Of a DNA stretch of 64,000 bases, positions 16,973 through 25,534 are shown one piece after another. A program made the position numbers and the translations under genes. The DNA comes from Embleya sp042956465 (GTDB lineage Bacteria > Actinomycetota > Actinomycetes > Streptomycetales > Streptomycetaceae). Location: assembly GCF_042956465.1 (NCBI RefSeq), contig NZ_JBIBGL010000034.1, positions 9,619 through 73,618 on the forward strand. The letters run 5' to 3'. The notes under the pieces were generated by a model. The model saw only the letters and a list, made by a program, of their open reading frames with translations. It ran no database searches and had not been told where the DNA came from. Positions within the stretch are counted from its first letter, which is position 1, and each line of letters begins with the position of its first letter.

Positions 16973-18094
16973 GTGGGGGAGTATGTGGGGGGTGCCGTCG
17001 GCATGCCCGGCGACGGCATGGGCCGGGTCGACGGTGTCGGCCGGGTGGGCCGGCACGCGCGGCCGGGCGGCAGTGTCGACGAACCCGCCGACCACCGAAC
17101 ACACGTCAACGGAGCGCCCAGCACGGGCCACGGGGGAGCGACCACGCCGACCATCGACAGTCGCACCGGTACCGGACGACACGCGGCGCCCACGGCGGGC
17201 GTCGGCAGCGGGACCGGCCGGATCGCCGCAGCACAGGCACCCGACCCCGAGATCAAGGGACCACCACCGGAACTCAAGTTCAAGCGCCGCACCAGCCTGA
17301 TCCGGGGCATCCGCGAGCTGTGGCATTCGCGCGAACTCGTGCGCACCCTGGCCGAGCGCGACCTCAAGGCCCGCTACAAACAAGCCGTTCTCGGCTTCGC
17401 GTGGGCGGTGATCACCCCCGTGTTGCTGATGGTGGTGTTCACCGTCGTCTTCCAGCGCGTGGGCAACCTCAGCGAGACCGCGCACAAGTACGACGTGCCC
17501 TATCCGCTGTTCAGCTACCTCGGGTTGCTCCCGTGGACGTTCTTCATGTCCTCGGTGACCCAGGGCTCCTCGTCCCTGGTGTCCAACGGGCCGCTGCTGA
17601 ACAAGGTCTACTGTCCGCGCGAGGTCTTCCCGTTCGCCACCGTGATCGTGGCCACCGTGGACATGCTGATCGCCTCCTCCGTACTGGTCGTGCTCTTCGC
17701 GGCGTACACCACGCCGCCCGCGGCGACCAGTTGGGCGCTGCCGATCCTGCTGCTCATCCAGTTCGAGGTCACCCTCGGTGTCGTGCTCGTACTGTCCGCG
17801 GCGGTGGTCTACTTCCGCGACATCCGACACGTGCTGCCCCTGCTCATGCAGATGGGCATGTTCGCCACCCCGGTCGCCTACGGCATGGACCAGATCACCA
17901 AGGACTGGCTGCTCCCGTACGTGATCTTCAACCCGCTCGCCGCCGTGATCGACGGATACCGGCGGTCGATTCTGTACGGACAACAACCCGACTGGGAACT
18001 CACCGGCGCCGCCGCCGGATCGGCGACCGTGCTCCTGATCGTCGGATACAAGATCTTCAAGAAGCTCGAAGCGGGGATCGCCGATGTCGCCTAG
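16973..18094 (+). CDS. ABC-2 type polysaccharide/teichoic acid export permease (Wzm/TagG-like)
   Basis: 373 residues from GTG 16973, which follows a GGGAGGGGGAG Shine-Dalgarno; an earlier frame start at 16934 lacks one. The first about 95 residues are a soluble Gly/Ala/Thr-rich extension that is unusual for the family. The core starts at RELWHSRELVRTLAERDLKA, then LKARYKQAVLGFAWAVITP, the hallmark start of ABC-2 polysaccharide exporters, followed by about six membrane segments. It exports undecaprenyl-linked glycan with the ATPase encoded next, whose start overlaps by 11 bases. Confidence 0.93.
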   Translation: MGEYVGGAVGMPGDGMGRVDGVGRVGRHARPGGSVDEPADHRTHVNGAPSTGHGGATTPTIDSRTGTGRHAAPTAGVGSGTGRIAAAQAPDPEIKGPPPELKFKRRTSLIRGIRELWHSRELVRTLAERDLKARYKQAVLGFAWAVITPVLLMVVFTVVFQRVGNLSETAHKYDVPYPLFSYLGLLPWTFFMSSVTQGSSSLVSNGPLLNKVYCPREVFPFATVIVATVDMLIASSVLVVLFAAYTTPPAATSWALPILLLIQFEVTLGVVLVLSAAVVYFRDIRHVLPLLMQMGMFATPVAYGMDQITKDWLLPYVIFNPLAAVIDGYRRSILYGQQPDWELTGAAAGSATVLLIVGYKIFKKLEAGIADVA

Positions 18095-19304
18095 CCTCAC
18101 GACGATCAAGGCGCCGGCCAAGCCGGGCGCCCTGCCGCTGGGCACCATCCGGGCCGAACACCTGTGGAAGCGATTTCGCGCGGACAGTCAGCGCATGCTC
18201 CTGCGGGACAACCTGGGCCGCATCGCGCGCAAGATCTCCGGCCGCGACCAGGCCGACTGGCGCTGGGCGTTGCGCGACATCGACATCCACATCGACCCCG
18301 GCGAGTCGGTCGGCCTGATCGGCTCCAACGGGTCGGGCAAGTCGACGCTGCTCAAGATGCTCACCGGGGTGATGTACCCCTACGCCGGCCGACTTCAGGT
18401 GCGCGGCCGGGTCGGCGCCCTGATCGAGGTCAGAGCGGGTATCCACCCCGACCTGACGGGACGTGAGAACGCGTTCCTGTACGGCTCGTTGCTCGGCCTC
18501 AAGCGGGCCGAGGTGGCCAACCGGTTCGACGACATCGTGGACTTCGCCGAATTGGGCACCGCGATCGATCGGCAGGTCAAGTGGTACAGCTCCGGCATGC
18601 AGATGCGCCTCGGCTTCGCGGTCGCCGCCTTCCTGGAACCGGACGTGCTCCTGGTCGACGAGGTGCTCGCGGTCGGCGACGCGCTGTTCCAGCAGAAGTG
18701 CCTGGACCGGATGCGGGTGGTGCTGGAACAGGGCACCACACTCGTACTGGTCTCGCACGACCTCGCGTCGGTGGAGTCGATCTGCACGCGCGGAATCTGG
18801 CTGGAGCAGGGCGAGATCCGCAGCGACGGCCCGATCCGGCAGGCATTGCGCGGGTATCGGGACAGCGTCGAGGAGGAGACCGAGGCGCGCACCCGCACCG
18901 ACGAGGCCATTCGCACCACGTACGTGGACGTGCGCGGCGTGGACACGGCCGGCCCCACCACGAACCGGTCGATGGTGGTCGAGGCGGAGTTCACCGGCGA
19001 CCACCACGGACCCGCCACCGTGCACATCGGCGTCACCGAGGGCACCGCGAGCCCGGTCTTCACCACCCGCCGGGACGTGCAGTTCGGCCGATCGGGCAAC
19101 CGGGTCAGGTGCACCCTGGACCGCCTGCCGCTGCCGCGCGGGCGATACGCCCTGTGGATCGGGGTGTACGACCGGGACGGCCACCCGCTGACCACGTGGC
19201 ATCCCGCGAAGCAGTTCGACGTGGCCGGCCCCGAGTTGGACACCCCGCCGCGCGCGGTGGTGCTGGCCGCGCCGGTCTACGTCGACCACACCTGGGAGGG
19301 GTGA
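18084..19304 (+). CDS. ABC exporter ATPase (Wzt/TagH-like) with C-terminal beta domain
   Basis: 406 residues. Walker A GSNGSGKST near residue 80, signature YSSGMQMRL, Walker B VLLVDEVLAVGD; these match the Wzt/TagH subfamily. Residues about 285-400 form a beta-rich domain (VVEAEFTGDH, RDVQF, GRYALWIGVYDRDG) like the Wzt C-terminal domain that in some systems recognises the glycan end. Together with the preceding permease it forms the export complex. If the domain is functional, the exported chain may carry a terminal modification (inference). Confidence 0.94.
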   Translation: MSPSLTTIKAPAKPGALPLGTIRAEHLWKRFRADSQRMLLRDNLGRIARKISGRDQADWRWALRDIDIHIDPGESVGLIGSNGSGKSTLLKMLTGVMYPYAGRLQVRGRVGALIEVRAGIHPDLTGRENAFLYGSLLGLKRAEVANRFDDIVDFAELGTAIDRQVKWYSSGMQMRLGFAVAAFLEPDVLLVDEVLAVGDALFQQKCLDRMRVVLEQGTTLVLVSHDLASVESICTRGIWLEQGEIRSDGPIRQALRGYRDSVEEETEARTRTDEAIRTTYVDVRGVDTAGPTTNRSMVVEAEFTGDHHGPATVHIGVTEGTASPVFTTRRDVQFGRSGNRVRCTLDRLPLPRGRYALWIGVYDRDGHPLTTWHPAKQFDVAGPELDTPPRAVVLAAPVYVDHTWEG

Positions 19305-19310
19305 GCGGCC

Positions 19311-20582
19311 GTGCGCATCCTGGTGTGTCCGCACGACATGCAACTCGGCGGCAGCTCGATCAACGCCGTGGACCTGGCCCGCGCGGTCCGCGACCTCGGC
19401 CACGAAGTGTGGGTGATGGGCCGTCAGGGGCCGCTCCGGCAACGGGTGGCCGCCGCCGGGCTGCCACTGCTCGCGCTGCCCGAGCGGGCACACGTACGGC
19501 CCTCGCCCGCGGTCTCCCGCACGATCGCCGCGGCGGTGCGCCGGCACCGGATCGACGTCGTGCACACCTATGAATACTGGCCGCTGGTCGAGGCGTTCCT
19601 GGGCGCGTTCGTGCCCCGCGGCACGCCCGTGCTGGGCACGATCATGTCGATGGGCAGCCTGCCGCCATACTTCCCGCGCACCGGCGTGCCGTTGACCGTG
19701 GGCTACGGCGAGTTGTACGAGGAGACCGGCGAACTGCGCGGCCTGGAGGGTGCCCGGGTGCACCTGCTGGAGCCGCCGGTGGACACCGCGATCGACCACC
19801 CGATCACCGCACCGGCGGCCGGCGACGAGCCGGATGTCGACGTCGACGCCTTCGCCGCCGAACACGGCCTGCTCGAACCCGCACCCACCGTGGTGGTGGT
19901 CTCGCGGCTGGCCAGGCACCTCAAGCAGGAGCACCTGGAACGCACCATGGATGCCGTCGCCCGGCTGGCCCCGGAGCTGCCCGGGTTGCGCCTGGTGATG
20001 GTCGGCGGCGGCTCGATCGAGCGCGAACTCCAGGCCCGGGCCGCGGCCTTGAACGGCGACCTGGGGCGGCGGGCGATCGTGCTGACCGGCGAGATGGCCG
20101 ACCCGCGTCCGGCCTACGCGCTGGCGGACGTGGTGGTGGGCATGGGCAGTTCCGCGCTGCGTGGGATGGCGTTCGGCAAGCCCACCGTCGTGGTCGGCGA
20201 GCAGGGCTTCGGCAAACCGGTGACACCGGAGACGATCGGCGACTTCGACGCGCTCGGCTTCTACGGCCTCGGCGCGGGCCGGGTGCCCGTCGAACAGGAT
20301 CCGCTGGTCGGCCAACTCTCCGCGCTGCTGCGGAATCGGGCCGAACGCGAGCGGATCGGCACGTGGTCGCTGGAGCTGGTGCACGAGCGCTTCGCGCTGG
20401 AGGGCCAGGCCGCCCGGCTGGTCGAATGGTACGAACAGGCCCGGCTGGAGCGGCCGGTGGCCCGCGGCCGAGTGGGCGAGGCGGTCCGGGTCGGCGGGCG
20501 GCTGGTGGGCTTCAAGGCGAGCCAGCGCGGCCAGGCCCTGCGCGCCCGCACCCGCGGCCCGCGCGGGGCCACGACCGGATGA
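19311..20582 (+). CDS. GT4-like glycosyltransferase with altered donor motif
   Basis: 423 residues from GTG 19311. The N-terminal domain (HDMQLGGSSINAVDLARAV) and VVVVSRLARHLKQEHLE are GT4-like. Where GT4 enzymes have EX7E, this has GMGSSALRGMAFGKP, with no first Glu. It may use a different donor geometry or have lost activity. The C-terminal about 30 residues are basic. It lies six bases after the Wzt gene and overlaps the next GT by four bases (ATGA). Confidence 0.87.
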   Translation: MRILVCPHDMQLGGSSINAVDLARAVRDLGHEVWVMGRQGPLRQRVAAAGLPLLALPERAHVRPSPAVSRTIAAAVRRHRIDVVHTYEYWPLVEAFLGAFVPRGTPVLGTIMSMGSLPPYFPRTGVPLTVGYGELYEETGELRGLEGARVHLLEPPVDTAIDHPITAPAAGDEPDVDVDAFAAEHGLLEPAPTVVVVSRLARHLKQEHLERTMDAVARLAPELPGLRLVMVGGGSIERELQARAAALNGDLGRRAIVLTGEMADPRPAYALADVVVGMGSSALRGMAFGKPTVVVGEQGFGKPVTPETIGDFDALGFYGLGAGRVPVEQDPLVGQLSALLRNRAERERIGTWSLELVHERFALEGQAARLVEWYEQARLERPVARGRVGEAVRVGGRLVGFKASQRGQALRARTRGPRGATTG

Positions 20583-21667
20583 CCGAGCCGACCGGCCGAT
20601 CCGGTCTGACCATGCTGCACGTCGGGGCGTTCTCCGGGTCGGTACCGGCGTTGCGCCAAGCACTGGCGGACCGCACGGCGGTCGAGGCGCACGACCTGAT
20701 GCCGCTGACCCGTGCGCCGGGCCTGGCCGGCGCACGGCTGCGGGCCGTGCGCGAGGCGCGCCGGGCCGGGCCGGGGACGCCGTGGACCAAGACCGACGCC
20801 TGGACGGCGGCACTGGACCGCAGGGTGCGGGCCCGCGGACTGCTCGGCCCGCGCCGCCCGGTGCTGATCGTGCAGACGCTGCCGGCCCTGGTGCCGCCGG
20901 CGGGAGTGCGCTACGGCGTGTACACCGACCGGGTGGGCCTGGAGGGCGCGGCGGTGGGCGGCGTGCATCGATCCCGCTACACCGACGGGTGGTTGACCCG
21001 CGAACGACGGCTGTTGCTGGGCGCACACCGGGTGTTCGTGATGGGACCGAGCACGGCCGACGTCCTGGTCACCGAGTACGGCCTGGCCGCGGACCGGGTG
21101 CACGTGGTGGGCGCGGGCACCAACGTGGCGCCCGCCGCGGCGGATCCCGGCCCACGCGCGGCGGATCCGCCACGGCTGCTGTTCGTCGGCACGCAATGGG
21201 AGCTCAAGGGCGGCCCGACCCTGCTCGAAGCCTTCGCGCGCCTGCACGCCCGCGACCCGCGCCGGACACTGACCCTGGTCGGCAGCGGGCCCGACGGCCC
21301 GCTGCCGCCCGGCGTGCGCGCGCTGGGCCGGGTGCCGCACGCGGCGATGGGCGCCGCGTACGACCGGGCCGACGCGCTGGTGATCCCCACGCACATGGAG
21401 GCGTTCGGGATCGCCCTGGTCGAGGGCCTGACCCGCGGCCTGCCGTGCGTGGCCTCCACGGTCGGCAACCAGCCGTGGATCGTGGGCGACGCGGGGATCG
21501 CCGTGCCGCCGGGGGATGTGGACGCCCTGACCGAGGCACTCTCGCGGCTGAGCGCCGACTACGCCCACTTCCGCGCCCGGGCGCTGGCGCGCGGCGCGGA
21601 ACTGCGCGCGACGATGACGTGGCCGTCGGTCGCCGAGCGCATCCTGACCGAGCTGAGCGGTGGTTGA
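20579..21667 (+). CDS. GT4-family glycosyltransferase
   Basis: 362 residues, ATG overlapping the previous stop (ATGA). Acceptor-domain Arg-rich start; donor domain opens with LLFVGTQWELKGG. The EX7E motif is MEAFGIALVEG, followed by GNQPWIVGDAG. It is part of the export operon and presumably adds one residue of the exported glycan. Substrate unknown. Confidence 0.92.
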   Translation: MTEPTGRSGLTMLHVGAFSGSVPALRQALADRTAVEAHDLMPLTRAPGLAGARLRAVREARRAGPGTPWTKTDAWTAALDRRVRARGLLGPRRPVLIVQTLPALVPPAGVRYGVYTDRVGLEGAAVGGVHRSRYTDGWLTRERRLLLGAHRVFVMGPSTADVLVTEYGLAADRVHVVGAGTNVAPAAADPGPRAADPPRLLFVGTQWELKGGPTLLEAFARLHARDPRRTLTLVGSGPDGPLPPGVRALGRVPHAAMGAAYDRADALVIPTHMEAFGIALVEGLTRGLPCVASTVGNQPWIVGDAGIAVPPGDVDALTEALSRLSADYAHFRARALARGAELRATMTWPSVAERILTELSGG

Positions 21668-21884
21668 CATCCGTCTCGTGCCCACAGCGCCGACGCTTCG
21701 TCGACCTGTATCCGGCCGCCGCCGACAGGCCGAAGTGCCCTCCCACGCCCCGTTTCGGGAGGCGCTGCGCTCGCACGTGGAGTTCGGCACCCACGTGGCC
21801 AAGCAGAACTCGCACGCCGAGACCGACGACGAGCTGCACCCGCTCCGCGAAGTACCGCACTGGGACCGGCCGCCGACCGACTGA
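21660..21884 (+). CDS. Small hypothetical protein (74 aa) at the end of the export operon
   Basis: This frame opens at a GTG that overlaps the preceding stop. From about 21735 (second GTG) nearly every codon ends in G or C, as in real genes here, and the residues look natural (HVEFGTHVAKQNSHAETDDE). The first 25 codons are less convincing, so the true start may be the later GTG, giving about 49 residues. It is soluble and rich in His, Arg and acidic residues. No known family recognised. Confidence 0.5.
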   Translation: MVDIRLVPTAPTLRRPVSGRRRQAEVPSHAPFREALRSHVEFGTHVAKQNSHAETDDELHPLREVPHWDRPPTD

Positions 21885-21980
21885 CACCCCACCCGCCGGC
21901 CGTGGTCCGGCCCGCACCCGAGCCGGACCACGGCCGACGGTCAACGAGGCCCCGGTCGCTCGCCCGTCGGGACCGCCCGG

Positions 21981-23132
21981 TTACCCCCGGCGGCGGCGCA
22001 GCGCCGCGCGCTCGTAGATCCGGGCGAAGCCGTCGAGCATGTGTCGCCGGGTGAAGCGGGACAGCGCCCGTTCCCGGCTCGCCGCGCCCATACGGGCCCG
22101 CAACGCGTCGTCGGTGAGCAGTTCTCGGCACGCCATCACCAGGCCGCCCCGGTCGCCCGCGCGCAGCAACCGCCCGGTCACGCCGTCCGCGACCACGTCG
22201 GTCACGCCGCCCACCGCCGTGCCGACCACCGGCACGCCCGCCATCATCGCCTCCGCGACCGCGAGCCCGAAGCCCTCGTAGTGCGACGTGGACAGGAACA
22301 GGTCGGCCGCGTCGAAGGCGTCGCTCAGCCGCGCCAGCGGCGGGACCACCCGGACCCGGTCGCCGACCCCCAACTCCTCGATCAGCGCCTGGATCTCCGG
22401 CTCCTGACGGCCGATCACCAGGAACATCACCGGCGGACCGGTGTCGCCGAGCTTGCGCACCACGTCCGCGCCGACCCGCACCATCAGGGGGATGTTCTTC
22501 TGCGTCGCCCGGCCGACCCCGACCACGACCCGCGCCTCGCGCGGGATGCCCAGCTCGGCGCGCAACGCGAGGCCCGCCGCCGGGTCCGGCACATGGACCG
22601 GAACGCCCAACGGCACCAGCGGGATCCGTTCCGGCCGCCACCCCACGATCGCCGCGGTCGCGTCGCGCACGTGGGTGGAGTGTGCGAACGGGCGGAAGCC
22701 GGCCGCCTTGACCATGCCGACCTCGATGGCGTTGGTCAGCCGCGAGTGCAGGCCGTCCTTGAGCGGCTCGTGCACCTCCAGCACCCGGGGCATCCCGGGG
22801 GAGCCCAGAGCGGCGGGCAACGAGAGTCGGGCCGTACCGCTGTGCGCGTGCAACACGTCCGGCCGCAACTCGCGCACCCGCGAGGCGATCCGCAGCCCGA
22901 GTCGGATCTCGTCCTGTGGCCGGGTCGGCCCCTCGTGGTCGAGGGCGTGCACCGTCACATGGGCGCCCAACTCGTCGAGCCGATCCTCCTCCCAGGCGGG
23001 TCTGGCGATGATCGCGTGGCAGTCGAAGCGCTCCGGGTCGAGCCCGGCCAGCACCTGCCGGCTCACCTGGGGAATCCCACCGCCGACGCTGAGCCGCCAC
23101 ACCACGTGCACGAGCCTGATGCGATCCTTCAC
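21981..23132 (-). CDS. GT4-family glycosyltransferase
   Basis: 383 residues from GTG 23130-23132 with GGGGGGAAGC upstream. It has VVWRLSVGGGIPQVSRQVLAG at the N-terminus and HYEGFGLAVAEAMM (EX7E), then GVPVVGTAVGGVTDVVADG. A typical GT-B enzyme for glycan assembly. The start overlaps the stop of the upstream acetyltransferase-fold gene (GTGA). It is the last gene of a three-gene minus-strand unit. Confidence 0.93.
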   Translation of the reverse strand: MKDRIRLVHVVWRLSVGGGIPQVSRQVLAGLDPERFDCHAIIARPAWEEDRLDELGAHVTVHALDHEGPTRPQDEIRLGLRIASRVRELRPDVLHAHSGTARLSLPAALGSPGMPRVLEVHEPLKDGLHSRLTNAIEVGMVKAAGFRPFAHSTHVRDATAAIVGWRPERIPLVPLGVPVHVPDPAAGLALRAELGIPREARVVVGVGRATQKNIPLMVRVGADVVRKLGDTGPPVMFLVIGRQEPEIQALIEELGVGDRVRVVPPLARLSDAFDAADLFLSTSHYEGFGLAVAEAMMAGVPVVGTAVGGVTDVVADGVTGRLLRAGDRGGLVMACRELLTDDALRARMGAASRERALSRFTRRHMLDGFARIYERAALRRRRG

Positions 23133-24205
23133 GCTTCCCCCCGAACCGGCCGCAGCCGGCGATCCCTGACCCGGCGGGCCGCGGACTTCGCGCCCAACAG
23201 CGCGCCGCCCGCCCCCCGGGCCACCAGCCATGTCGTGTCGTATCGATCGGTGGCGCCGAATCGGTGCTTGAACTCCTCGGCCCCGCGCAGGAAATCGAAG
23301 GTACGTACCCCGCGGTCGGCCAGCGCGGTGAGCGTCTCGTGGAACAACACCGTGCCCAGACTCGCCTTCGCGTAGGCCGGATCCCAGCCCAACTGGTAGT
23401 AGGCGAAGGTGTCCTGCCACAGGAACCCGTACAGGACCCCCACCGGTCGGCCCGCCGGATCGCGGGCCACCAGCGCGCACGGCCCACGATCGGCCGCGGC
23501 GCGCGCCGCCAGCGCCGCGTGCAACGGGCGCCGGGTGGCGTCGAACGCGCTCGACCCGCCGATCGCTTCGCGGCGCAACCGGTGCAGCCGCAGCAGGTCG
23601 TCGAACAGCTCGGGGGTCGTCGCGTCGGGTGCCACCCACGTGAAGGTGATCCCGTCCTCGGCCAGCTTGCGGGCCTTGCGCCGAACCCCCTGCCGGTGCC
23701 GGGCCGAGCCGAGCGCGGCCGGGTCGGCGGGCATCACCGGGCACGCGGTGCGTTCGATCTCGCGGGCGCCGGGCGGCAGGAACGGATCGCCGGTGCCGGC
23801 GTCCAGGTGCGGGAAGACCATGGTGCGCCGCCGGGCGAGCGAGGCCAGCCAGGCCCGGACGTCCTGGTGCCGGCGCGGATCGACGGCGAACCCGCAGTGG
23901 TCCGCGGCGCCGGGCCCGGTGCCGAGCAGCGTCCAGCTCAGCACGCCGCCGGGCAGCCGCGGATGCAACCGCTCACGGGTGCGCAGCAGTGGTACGACCG
24001 CCTCCGCGGCGCCGTCCTCGGCGCGCCACACGGCCACCACCGCGCGGCCGGCCTGCTCCCGGCCCAGCGACTCGGTCCAGCCCAACACCCAGTCGGGCGT
24101 GGTGAAGTACGACGTCCCGGGCGTCGCGGCCACCAGCGCGCGCCAGGACGGAACGAGGGCCGTCAACTCGCCGGGCGAGCGCAACAGCGTGGGCAGAGCA
24201 AGCAC
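23129..24205 (-). CDS. FemAB/CelD-type GNAT-fold protein
   Basis: 358 residues from GTG 24203-24205 with GGGGGG upstream. The segment from KARKLAEDGITFTWV through LFDDLLRLHRLRRE to FLWQDTFAYYQLGWDPAYAKASLG matches the Acetyltransf_6 (CelD-like/FemAB-like) fold common in exopolysaccharide loci. The terminal RTFDFLRGAEEFKHRFG is the usual conserved end. Such proteins are thought to acylate a surface polymer or precursor; the substrate is unknown. Coupled to the following GT (GTGA overlap). Confidence 0.88.
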   Translation of the reverse strand: MLALPTLLRSPGELTALVPSWRALVAATPGTSYFTTPDWVLGWTESLGREQAGRAVVAVWRAEDGAAEAVVPLLRTRERLHPRLPGGVLSWTLLGTGPGAADHCGFAVDPRRHQDVRAWLASLARRRTMVFPHLDAGTGDPFLPPGAREIERTACPVMPADPAALGSARHRQGVRRKARKLAEDGITFTWVAPDATTPELFDDLLRLHRLRREAIGGSSAFDATRRPLHAALAARAAADRGPCALVARDPAGRPVGVLYGFLWQDTFAYYQLGWDPAYAKASLGTVLFHETLTALADRGVRTFDFLRGAEEFKHRFGATDRYDTTWLVARGAGGALLGAKSAARRVRDRRLRPVRGEA

Positions 24206-24280
24206 GGTGATCCCCCCGGATCTGTCCGTCGACCGGATCCGGCGCTTCGCCGACCCGAACAACCCGCCGATTCAAGCAGG

Positions 24281-25207
24281 TCAACGGCCGCCGCGCAGCG
24301 CGTGCAGGGCCGGATGCAGCCCGGACAGGATCGTCGCGAAGCGATCCGGGCGGGTGTTCGACCCCACCCGCAGGCGGGAGATCCGCAACGGGTGGTCCGG
24401 CAGTCGAGGCCCGAGCCGGTGATCGAACAGGAACCCGGTGCGGTAGCCGAGTTCGCTCAACAACCGCTCGGCCCGCACGTCCCAGTTCCCGTTCGGATAC
24501 GCGAACGAACGCGGGGCCCGACCGAGCAGCTCGGTCAACCGCTCGTGCGCCTGCACCACTTCGGCCCGCACGTCGGCGTCCGAGCACCGGTCGAGCAGCG
24601 GATGGGTGAGCGAGTGGTTCTCCACCCGTACACCGCCCGACTCCAGGGCGCCCAGGTCGGCGCCGGTCAACTGCTCGGTCCGCACCGGCTCGTGCCCCTC
24701 GCGCAGCGCCGCGAGCAGACGCAGACGCCGCTCCTGCGGCACCGTCTTCAGGTACGCCACCCACCCGCTCGGCGACCGCTCCGGCTCACCCGCCACCCGC
24801 GCCCCGGCGGCTACCAACCGGTCAGCCTCGTGCCACCAGAACGGCGTCCCGGAGTCGATCGCCGAGGCCACCACGTAGGCCACACCCGGGATGCCGCGCT
24901 CGCGCAGCAGTGGCAACCCGTGCTCCAGAATGCTGCGTTCACCGTCGTCGAAGGTGAGCAGCACCGCCTTGGCGGGCAGCGCGCGCCGCGTCGCCAGCGC
25001 CGTCTCCACCTCGTCCAGGGACACCGGCCGGGCGATCCGGCGCAGCCGGTCCAACTGCCCCGCGAACGTGTCCGGATCCGAGATCCCGTGATACCCGAGC
25101 ACCGCGAGCCGCAGCCGGGCGCGATGCGCGAACCACACCTGCGCCGGGGACCGCCGCAACAACGCGTCGCCCCCGGACCGTACCGAGCCCACCATCGAAC
25201 CGCCCAC
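24281..25207 (-). CDS. Polysaccharide deacetylase (NodB homology domain)
   Basis: 308 residues from GTG 25205-25207, five bases after GGGGAGG; ATG 25195 is the alternative. Motif 1 is LTFDDGE (about residue 87, catalytic Asp and metal Asp), motif 2 HSLTH (metal His residues), then FAYPNG. The family removes N- or O-acetyl groups from chitin-like or peptidoglycan-like sugars. No clear signal peptide is visible, so it may act on lipid-linked precursors inside the cell. First gene of the three-gene minus-strand unit. Confidence 0.92.
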   Translation of the reverse strand: MGGSMVGSVRSGGDALLRRSPAQVWFAHRARLRLAVLGYHGISDPDTFAGQLDRLRRIARPVSLDEVETALATRRALPAKAVLLTFDDGERSILEHGLPLLRERGIPGVAYVVASAIDSGTPFWWHEADRLVAAGARVAGEPERSPSGWVAYLKTVPQERRLRLLAALREGHEPVRTEQLTGADLGALESGGVRVENHSLTHPLLDRCSDADVRAEVVQAHERLTELLGRAPRSFAYPNGNWDVRAERLLSELGYRTGFLFDHRLGPRLPDHPLRISRLRVGSNTRPDRFATILSGLHPALHALRGGR

Positions 25208-25534
25208 CCAAGCCTCCCCAGCCCCGCGGCTCCCGCTGCCGGAACCGTAACAGCGGGGTCGGGTCCCGTCAGCCGGTCGCCGAACGTCCGCCCACGGCCC
25301 GTCACTCGACGTCCGCCCACCGGCCACATCGGGGCAAGCCCGCGTACCCCGGATATCGGGGAGCATCACGGACGACTCGTGGACGGATTGCGAAACACCC
25401 TTCACGCGTGACCCATCCGGCCTAATCTGGTCGGCGGGTGACTCGTGTCCCGGCCGTGTGGGGGCGGGGGACGCCGGTTGGGCACAAACGTTCCGATGCC
25501 GCTCACATCGGGACCGCGAGGTGGGGGCCGGGCG
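25208..25534. other. 327-bp divergent promoter region
   Basis: Space between two divergent glycan units. It is gene-free, has a few AT-richer spots and a CCCCG-GATAT-CGGGG hairpin at 25347-25361. The promoter candidate for the rightward unit is listed separately. Confidence 0.6.
25403..25430 (+). promoter_or_regulatory. Candidate promoter for the tandem acetyltransferase-fold operon
   Basis: TTCACG (25403-25408) and TAATCT (25425-25430) with a 16-base spacer, about 105 bases before ATG 25535. Hexamers fit a vegetative-type actinomycete promoter only loosely. Confidence 0.35.
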
